A stretch of DNA of 61,220 nt. It comes from Mycolicibacterium vaccae NBRC 14118 = CIP 105934 (GTDB lineage: Bacteria > Actinomycetota > Actinomycetes > Mycobacteriales > Mycobacteriaceae). The translations under genes were made by a program, and so were the position numbers. The stretch spans positions 1-61,220 of the forward strand of contig NZ_BCRS01000013.1 in the NCBI RefSeq assembly GCF_001552715.1. Reading direction: 5' to 3'. This document shows positions 55,806 through 61,220 of this stretch, piece after piece (position 1 is the stretch's first letter; each line of letters starts with the position of its first letter). The notes beneath the pieces were generated by a model. The model saw only the letters and a program-made list of their open reading frames with translations. It was not told where the DNA came from and did not search any database.

Positions 55806-55816
55806 ATCTGGTCGGC

Positions 55817-57424
55817 ATGAGTGATCAGCTGCGCCACTTCCTCCACTCCGGCCACCTCACCGTCGGCGCACTCAAGCGCCACAAGGACCGTCCCGTGCTG
55901 TTCCTCGGGGACACCACGCTGACCGGCGGCGAACTCGCCGACCGCATCAGCCAGTACATCCAGGCGTTCGAGGCGCTCGGAGCCGGTACCGGGGCGGCCG
56001 TCGGCCTGCTGTCGCTCAACCGGCCCGAGGTGCTGATGATCATCGGCGCCGGGCAGACGCAGGGCTACCGACGCACCGCGCTGCACCCGCTCGGCTCGCT
56101 GGACGACCACGCCTACGTGCTGTCCGACGCCGAGGTCACGTCGCTGATCATCGATCCCAACCCGATGTTCGTCGAACGCGCGCTGGGCCTGGTGGAGAAG
56201 GTGCCCTCGCTCAAGCAGGTGCTGACCATCGGCCCCGTCCCGCCCGAACTCGCCCAGAGCGGCGTCACCGCGGTGGATCTGAGCGCCGAGGCGGCCAAAT
56301 ACGCACCCAGGCCCCTGGTCGCGGCCGACCTGCCACCCGACCACATCGGCGGCCTGACCTACACCGGCGGCACCACCGGAAAGCCCAAGGGCGTCATGGG
56401 GACGACGCAGTCGATCACCACCATGACGACGGTGCAGCTGGCCGAATGGGAGTGGCCGGAGAACCCGCGCTTCCTGATGTGCACGCCGCTGTCGCACGCC
56501 GGCGCGGCGTTCTTCACCCCGGTGATCGTCAAGGGTGGCGAGCTGATCGTGCTGACCAAGTTCGACCCGGCCGAGGTGCTGCGGGTGATCGAGGAACAGA
56601 AGATCACCGCGACGATGCTGGTGCCGTCGATGATCTACGCGCTGATGGATCACCCGGATTCACACACCCGCGATCTGTCGTCGCTGGAGACCGTCTACTA
56701 CGGCGCGTCGGCGATGAACCCGGTCCGGTTGGCCGAGGCCATCCGCCGGTTCGGGCCGATCTTCGCGCAGTACTACGGCCAGTCCGAGGCCCCGATGGTG
56801 ATCACCTACCTGTCCAAGAAGGACCACGACGAGAAGCGGTTGACGTCGTGCGGACGCCCGACGCTGTTCGCCAAGGTGGCGTTGCTCGGTCCCGACGACC
56901 AGCCGGTGCCCCGGGGCGAGGTCGGCGAGATCTGCGTCGCCGGCCCGCTGCTGTCGGGCGGTTACTGGAACCTGCCGGAGGCGACGGCCGAGACGTTCCG
57001 CAACGGCTGGATGCACACCGGCGACCTGGCCCGCGAGGACGAGGACGGCTTCTACTTCATCGTCGATCGCACCAAGGACATGATCGTCACCGGCGGGTTC
57101 AATGTGTTCCCGCGTGAGGTGGAGGACGTGGTGGCCGAACATCCTTCGGTGGCACAGGTGTGCGTGATCGGCACGCCCGACGACAAGTGGGGCGAGGCGG
57201 TGACCGCGGTGGTGGTGCTGCGCCCCGACGCGGATCGCTCCGAGGCCGCCGTGGCCACGATGACGACCGAGATCCAGGTGTCGGTCAAGGAGCGCAAGGG
57301 GTCGGTGCACACGCCCAAGCAGGTGATCGTCGTGGAGTCGGTGCCGGTGACCGCGCTGGGCAAGCCGGACAAGAAGGCGGTGCGGGCGCAGTTCTGGGAA
57401 GGCGCGGGGCGTTCAGTCGGCTGA
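55817..57424 (+). CDS. fadD8: Acyl-CoA synthetase FadD8
   Basis: 535 residues whose N-terminus (SDQLRHFLHSGHLTVGALKR) and length fit M. tuberculosis FadD8 (Rv0551c). AMP motif YTGGTTGKPKGVMGT near residue 188, adenylate motif QYYGQSEAP, hinge TGDLAREDEDGFYFIVDRTKD and catalytic Lys in TALGKPDKKAV. The KstR-type box and the MpaB gene upstream suggest activation of a sterol- or isoprenoid-derived acid. No ribosome site precedes ATG 55817, in line with leaderless start. Its stop codon lies inside the first unit of a tandem repeat. Confidence 0.92.
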   Translation: MSDQLRHFLHSGHLTVGALKRHKDRPVLFLGDTTLTGGELADRISQYIQAFEALGAGTGAAVGLLSLNRPEVLMIIGAGQTQGYRRTALHPLGSLDDHAYVLSDAEVTSLIIDPNPMFVERALGLVEKVPSLKQVLTIGPVPPELAQSGVTAVDLSAEAAKYAPRPLVAADLPPDHIGGLTYTGGTTGKPKGVMGTTQSITTMTTVQLAEWEWPENPRFLMCTPLSHAGAAFFTPVIVKGGELIVLTKFDPAEVLRVIEEQKITATMLVPSMIYALMDHPDSHTRDLSSLETVYYGASAMNPVRLAEAIRRFGPIFAQYYGQSEAPMVITYLSKKDHDEKRLTSCGRPTLFAKVALLGPDDQPVPRGEVGEICVAGPLLSGGYWNLPEATAETFRNGWMHTGDLAREDEDGFYFIVDRTKDMIVTGGFNVFPREVEDVVAEHPSVAQVCVIGTPDDKWGEAVTAVVVLRPDADRSEAAVATMTTEIQVSVKERKGSVHTPKQVIVVESVPVTALGKPDKKAVRAQFWEGAGRSVG

Positions 57425-57484
57425 GCCGACAGTCAGACTTCAGTCGGCTGAGCCGACAGTCAGACTTCAGTCGGCTGAGCCGAC
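57412..57484. repeat. 27-bp tandem repeat, 2.7 units, between convergent genes
   Basis: Units 57412-57438, 57439-57465 and a partial 57466-57484, identical where they overlap. Each contains the near-palindrome GTCGGCTGAGCCGAC. The fadD8 stop (57422-57424) lies in unit 1 and the GntR stop (57467-57469) in unit 3, so both protein C-termini are encoded by repeat DNA. The stems could act as bidirectional terminators. Confidence 0.9.
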
Positions 57485-58177
57485 GGCTGGTTCCGGGCCG
57501 AGTCCTTCCAGGATCCGGTCCAGGAACGCGCCCGCGGTGCGGGCGGCGGCTTCGGGCTCCCCGGCGGCGATCCGGTCGAGCAGCACGCCGTGATCGCATC
57601 GGTCGACCGGCACGTGGCGGGTCGTCGCGACGCTGGCGGTGACCACTTCGATCAGGCCGCGGTACAGCTCGGTGAGGGTGCGGTTGCGCGCGCTGCGCAC
57701 CACGGCGAGGTGGAATTCGGCGTCGACGCGGGCGAACGCGTCGGTGTCGTCGGCGGACGCGAGTTCGGCGCGGCGGGCGAGCAGGGCGCGCATCGCGGCC
57801 ACGTCCTCCGCAGTGCGGTGGGCGGCGGCCAGCCGGGCTGCCTCGACTTCGAGCGCGCGGCGCACCTCGAGCACCTCGCGCAGCTCGGCGCCGGCCAGCC
57901 GGCGTAGCGCACCGGACACCTCGCTGGTGGCCCGCACATAGGTGCCGTCGCCCTGGCGGACGTCGAGGATGCCCGCATGCGCGAGCGCCCGCACGGCTTC
58001 GCGTACGGTATTGCGGCCCGCTCCGAGCGATTCGACGAGCACGGTCTCGTTGGGTATCCGCTCGCCGACCGGCCACTCCCCGCTGGCGACGGCGTGCCGG
58101 AGCTGCTCGATGACCTGATCGACAAGGCTTGAGCGCCGTGTTGTGTTCAACGGCACACGAATAATCCTTTCATCCAA
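57467..58177 (-). CDS. GntR/FadR-family regulator
   Basis: 236 residues. N-terminal winged HTH: SLVDQVIEQLRHAVASGEWP, ERIPNETVLVESLGAGRNTV, then VREAVRALAHAGILDVRQGD. The C-terminal FCD domain is helical with metal-site-type residues (DAEFHLAVVRSARN, CDHGVLLDRI). It is divergent from a CynX-type MFS transporter with a 27-base gap, so the two share regulatory DNA and the transporter is the probable target. Its 3' end lies in the tandem repeat. Confidence 0.92.
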   Translation of the reverse strand: MDERIIRVPLNTTRRSSLVDQVIEQLRHAVASGEWPVGERIPNETVLVESLGAGRNTVREAVRALAHAGILDVRQGDGTYVRATSEVSGALRRLAGAELREVLEVRRALEVEAARLAAAHRTAEDVAAMRALLARRAELASADDTDAFARVDAEFHLAVVRSARNRTLTELYRGLIEVVTASVATTRHVPVDRCDHGVLLDRIAAGEPEAAARTAGAFLDRILEGLGPEPAVGSAD

Positions 58178-58204
58178 TCATGGGATGTATGGCACATTAG
58201 CAGG

Positions 58205-59425
58205 ATGCCCAGCGACCGTCAGCCGATGATCGTGGACCCGCACACGACAGCGGGGCCGGTACCCACGGTCGCCGGCGGCGCACTGCTCGCGATGGCCGTC
58301 GTCCTCGCCGCGCTGAATCTGCGTCCCGCGGTCACCAGCATCGCGACGCTGCTCCACGACATCCGCGGCGACCTCGGGATGTCGGCCACCTGGGCCGGCC
58401 TGGTGACGACGATGCCGGCGCTGTGTTTCGCCGGCGCCGGGCTCGCCGCCCCCTGGCTGGCGTCGCGGATCGGCCTCGGCCGGGCGATCTCCACCGCGAT
58501 GGTCGCGCTGACCGCCGGGCTGGCGCTGCGGGGCGCGGGCGGGGCGTACGTCGTCATCGGGGCGACGCTGATCGCCTGCGCCGGCATCGCGCTGGCCAAT
58601 GTGCTCATCCCCGTGGTGATCAAGACGTCCTTCCCCGCCCGGATCGGACTGATGACCGGCATCTACACCGCCGCTCTGCAGGGCGGCGGCGCACTGGGGT
58701 CCGCCGTCACCCCCGGCCTGGAGGACCCCTTGGGCGGATGGCGGTCCGCGCTGATGGTGTGGGCGGTGGTGTCGCTGCTCGCGTTGGCGGTGTGGATCCC
58801 GGCGACCGGTCGCCATCGCGGCACCTGGGCCGTGCACAGCGGGCCCACGAGGGTCCGTCGTTCGCTGCTCCGGAGCCCGCTGGCATGGACTGTCACGGTG
58901 TTCTTCGGCTGCCAGGCATTCCTGGCTTACATCATGATGGGCTGGCTCCCACAGGTTTTCATCGACAACGGGATCGACAAGGTGCAGGCCGGCCTGTTGG
59001 TGGCGTTGGCGTCACTGGTCGGGGTGCCGCTGTCGCTGGTGGTCACGCCGATCGCCTCGCGCGGGCGCAGCCAGAGCACGTGGATCGTGGGCATCAGCTC
59101 GTTCGGGTTCGCGGGCAGCATCGGCCTGATGGTGGCGCCGACCGCTCAGCCGCTGCTGTGGAGCGTGCTGCTCGGGACGGGTCTGAGCGGGTTCTCCCTG
59201 GCGCTGGCCCTGCTGGGGTTGCGGGCCCGCACCCCCGAGGACACCGCCGCGCTCTCCGGCATGGCGCAGGGCTTCGGCTACCTGATCGCGGGCAGCGGGC
59301 CGTTCCTGTTCGGCCTGCTGCACGACGTGACCCACGGGTGGACGGCGCCCTGGGTGCTCTTCCTGGCGGTCTTCTGTGTGCAGACCGTCGCCGGGGCGAT
59401 GGCGGGGCGCGACCGCTACGTGTGA
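58205..59425 (+). CDS. MFS transporter, CynX/NimT family
   Basis: 406 residues with about 12 hydrophobic segments. CynX-type features: ALNLRPAVTSIATLLHDIRG after the first helix and WAGLVTTMPALCFAG. Members export or import small anions (cyanate) or 2-nitroimidazole. Control by the divergent GntR regulator is likely. No other gene of a cyanate pathway is near. Start ATG 58205. Confidence 0.9.
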   Translation: MPSDRQPMIVDPHTTAGPVPTVAGGALLAMAVVLAALNLRPAVTSIATLLHDIRGDLGMSATWAGLVTTMPALCFAGAGLAAPWLASRIGLGRAISTAMVALTAGLALRGAGGAYVVIGATLIACAGIALANVLIPVVIKTSFPARIGLMTGIYTAALQGGGALGSAVTPGLEDPLGGWRSALMVWAVVSLLALAVWIPATGRHRGTWAVHSGPTRVRRSLLRSPLAWTVTVFFGCQAFLAYIMMGWLPQVFIDNGIDKVQAGLLVALASLVGVPLSLVVTPIASRGRSQSTWIVGISSFGFAGSIGLMVAPTAQPLLWSVLLGTGLSGFSLALALLGLRARTPEDTAALSGMAQGFGYLIAGSGPFLFGLLHDVTHGWTAPWVLFLAVFCVQTVAGAMAGRDRYV

Positions 59426-59513
59426 ACGCGAGGGCACAAACACCGCATGCGACGTGCCCCGGACGCAAGACCCGGGGTACTGGAAAACTGAACCACTCTG
59501 TGGGGCAAGGTGA

Positions 59514-60125
59514 CTACGCGCCGGGGACGGCGGTGCGCGCCGCCACCGACGCCGCACCGGCGGTGTCGAACACGTCGATCACGACGTCGGCGTCGCGGTA
59601 CCCGCCGAGATGGTGCAGTCCCTGGGTGGCGCCGATGATGTCGTTGGCCCGGTCCCCGTTCATCGGATAGTCGTCGACGTCGTGGCGCCAGTGCGCGGCG
59701 AGGACCGTGGCGGCCGACTGCAGGCGGGGCACCTCGCGGTCGAGGACCTCCCTCAGCGTCGCCGGCTGCAGGTAGTAGCACACCTCGGAGAGCACGACCA
59801 GGTCGAAAGGCCCTGTCGGCCAGGGCTGGTCGAGTGAACCGCGCAGCAGCGTCACCTTCTGCCGCAGGCCGGCCGCGGTCAGCCTGCGGTGGGTGGCGTC
59901 CAGTGCGGCGGTGTTGATGTCGGTGCTGATCAGCCGATCGCAACGACGGGCCAGACGTTCGGTGAGCACGCCCACCGAACAGCCCGGTTCGAACGCGTGC
60001 CGGTAGCGCGCAAACGGCAACAGCGCGACGGTGATGTCGTACTTGCGCCGCTCGTACCAACGACTTTCCAGCCGCCAGGGATCGGCGGCCTGCGCGTACA
60101 GGCGGTCGAAGTAGGCGTCGGGCAC
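59514..60125 (-). CDS. NodS-like SAM-dependent methyltransferase
   Basis: 203 residues from GTG 60125 (VPDAYFDRLYAQAADPWRLE). Motifs of the NodS group: DPWRLESRWYERRKYDITVA, SAM loop AFEPGCSVGVLTERLA, LISTDINTAALD, VVLSEVCYYLQP. NodS proteins N-methylate a deacetylated sugar. A PIG-L deacetylase lies immediately upstream (eight bases), so the pair could deacetylate and then methylate an amino sugar. Start codon uncertain. Confidence 0.87.
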   Translation of the reverse strand: MPDAYFDRLYAQAADPWRLESRWYERRKYDITVALLPFARYRHAFEPGCSVGVLTERLARRCDRLISTDINTAALDATHRRLTAAGLRQKVTLLRGSLDQPWPTGPFDLVVLSEVCYYLQPATLREVLDREVPRLQSAATVLAAHWRHDVDDYPMNGDRANDIIGATQGLHHLGGYRDADVVIDVFDTAGAASVAARTAVPGA

Positions 60126-60133
60126 GCGGGCGT

Positions 60134-60901
60134 TCAGCGGAACACCACCTCCCCGACGGCCAGCAACCGCGGCAGGAAGTACGGCGGCAGCACCGCGTCG
60201 ATGCCGGGCTCCGGTGGGGTGAACTGACTGTGGAAGCAGCGGGCCGCGGCGAGCTTGCGCTGCCGTGCGGTCGAGGAGACGGGCAGCGTGTAACCGTGTT
60301 CCCAGGGCACCGCGCTGTCCGCCGGCCGGGCCCAGTGCCACATCCACACCGGGTACTCGACGAGCACGGTGGCGGTGCGCCGCGTCGCCGCCGCGGCGGC
60401 CCGGCCGACGGCCTCGTGGTCGGGGTGGCCGTCGCCCCGCCAGGTCGCCGCGCACCAGGTTCCGGCCGGGCGGGCAGCCAGGATCTCGGTGAGCACCTCG
60501 GTCAGCCGGTCTTCGTGGCAGGCGAGCTGACCGTCGGGAAACCCCAGGCTGATCGGTGGTGATACCCCGAGAGTCTCAGCGGCGCAGCGCAATTCGGATC
60601 GGCGCGCCTGCTCGAGTCGGTTTCGCTGCAGCGGGGTGGCGCCCGGGAACGCCGCACCGCCGTCGCTGGCGGACACGATCTGCACCGGCACACCGGCTTC
60701 GGCCAGCCATGCCGCCGCTGCCCCGAAGCCCAAGGTCTCGTCGTCGGGATGGGCGCCGACGAGCACGAGCTCGGCGCAGTCGCGCATGTCCAGGTCGGGC
60801 AGCGACAGCCCCGCCGCGCTCCAGATCTGTTCGGGCGTACCCCCGTCGGCGAGCGGGCAGGCGGCCATCCGCGCGGTGTTGTCCACCGCCACCCCGGTCA
60901 C
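60134..60901 (-). CDS. PIG-L/LmbE-family deacetylase
   Basis: 255 residues. Zinc-binding AHPDDE (His51, Asp54) and the later HPDHEAVG motif are intact, so N-acetyl-sugar deacetylase activity is expected. Such enzymes act on GlcNAc-inositol or other GlcNAc conjugates. Its start overlaps the upstream acyl-CoA-dehydrogenase-like gene by four bases and a methyltransferase follows. The cluster probably modifies a secreted glycan or a small glycoside. Confidence 0.92.
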   Translation of the reverse strand: MTGVAVDNTARMAACPLADGGTPEQIWSAAGLSLPDLDMRDCAELVLVGAHPDDETLGFGAAAAWLAEAGVPVQIVSASDGGAAFPGATPLQRNRLEQARRSELRCAAETLGVSPPISLGFPDGQLACHEDRLTEVLTEILAARPAGTWCAATWRGDGHPDHEAVGRAAAAATRRTATVLVEYPVWMWHWARPADSAVPWEHGYTLPVSSTARQRKLAAARCFHSQFTPPEPGIDAVLPPYFLPRLLAVGEVVFR

Positions 60902-61220
60902 GCGGCCTCCGCGGCCAGCACGCCCAGCCGTTCGAGATCACGCTCGGCGTGGCTCTGCTGCACGTACACGGCCAGATCGGCCACCCGTTTCGCATGCGCG
61001 GTGTCCGCACACAACGGGGCCGGGCCCAGCGCGCGGGCAGTGCGAGCCAGGGTCTCGTCCACGGCGGTCTCCACCACTGCCCGGCAACGCCGGGCCAGCA
61101 GTTCGGCCCGCCCGCTGCGGTCGTGCGGGTCGGCGTCGACCTCGCCCGCGGTCACCGACAGGATCGCGGCGGCAGCGCTGAGCGCGGCATCGACGGCACC
61201 GAGGTGCGCTGCGGTGTGCG
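60898..61220 (-). CDS. Acyl-CoA-dehydrogenase-like protein, C-terminal part (gene continues past window)
   Basis: The frame is open to the window edge; an internal GTG at 61155 is not the likely start. The visible ~106 residues are helical: AHLGAVDAALSAAAAILS, then AELLARRCRAVVETAVDETL and HAKRVADLAVYVQQSHAERD. This is the C-terminal helical-bundle pattern of acyl-CoA dehydrogenase family proteins seen in PIG-L/NodS clusters. It ends with TGA overlapping the deacetylase start. Family call is moderate because the active-site region is outside. Confidence 0.7.
   Translation of the reverse strand, partial: HTAAHLGAVDAALSAAAAILSVTAGEVDADPHDRSGRAELLARRCRAVVETAVDETLARTARALGPAPLCADTAHAKRVADLAVYVQQSHAERDLERLGVLAAEAA

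Noticed and set aside
57412..57484. Regularly spaced repeats as a CRISPR array
   Set aside because: The units are contiguous, identical along their whole length and have no unique spacers; no cas genes nearby.

Overview
The window is chromosomal DNA of a fast-growing mycobacterium (Mycolicibacterium type). The evidence is high G+C, a complete mce lipid-import operon, a PE-PPE domain hydrolase, mycobacteria-specific families (DUF7159, DUF3349, an F420-type nitroreductase-fold protein) and a menaquinone block that matches, inverted, the M. tuberculosis order Rv0551c-Rv0566c (fadD8, menC, bpoC, menD, DUF3592, mgtA, menG, menJ, grcC1, htpX, gpdA1, yajQ).

Layout. 1-2.2 kb: 3' part of a DUF7159 membrane protein, a decayed cytochrome P450 and a 40-residue Cys-rich mini-protein. 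2.2-6.1 kb: small-molecule redox genes (2-hydroxyacid dehydrogenase, DUF2855, AraC regulator, SDR). 6.1-8.8 kb: a UDP-glucose-dehydrogenase homologue lacking its catalytic Cys, beside a LuxR-type regulator lacking its phospho-acceptor Asp. 9.2-13 kb: PE-PPE hydrolase, a truncated DUF3349 gene, a deazaflavin-type oxidoreductase, tRNA-Tyr with a clear terminator, yajQ and a WXG100-like gene. 13-20.3 kb: gpsA, then an AsnC/Lrp regulator divergent from an uptake and hydrolysis operon (two permeases, Tat/lipo binding protein, M24 hydrolase, YtcJ-type amidohydrolase) that has no ATPase gene.

20.3-38.5 kb is the menaquinone and envelope core: htpX, grcC1, menJ, menG, mgtA, menD, bpoC and menC. It is interrupted by accessory genes: two genes each preceded by a copy of a 60-bp palindromic repeat, and a four-gene membrane operon with orphan cytochrome oxidase subunits III and IV under a divergent TetR gene. 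38.5-39.3 kb holds two Gdx-type SMR exporters behind a guanidine-III riboswitch.

39.3-57.4 kb looks like one lipid uptake and oxidation island: acyl-CoA ligase, TetR and MpaB oxygenase, then yrbEAB-mceABCDEF with an Mce-associated protein and two secreted proteins, then TetR, MpaB oxygenase and fadD8. FadD8 has a KstR-type box and a probable leaderless start. This island separates menC from fadD8, which are close neighbours in M. tuberculosis. 57.4-61.2 kb: a 27-bp tandem repeat between convergent genes, a GntR regulator with a divergent CynX-type MFS transporter, and a cluster of NodS-like methyltransferase, PIG-L deacetylase and a partial acyl-CoA-dehydrogenase-like gene.

The most interesting items are the guanidine-III switch with paired Gdx exporters, the two neighbouring pseudo-signalling/pseudo-enzyme genes, the COX3/COX4 orphan operon, the Lrp-M24-amidohydrolase uptake operon, and the symmetric FadD/TetR/MpaB flanks of the mce operon. 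Homology statements come from reading translations and from remembered M. tuberculosis sequences; no search was run.
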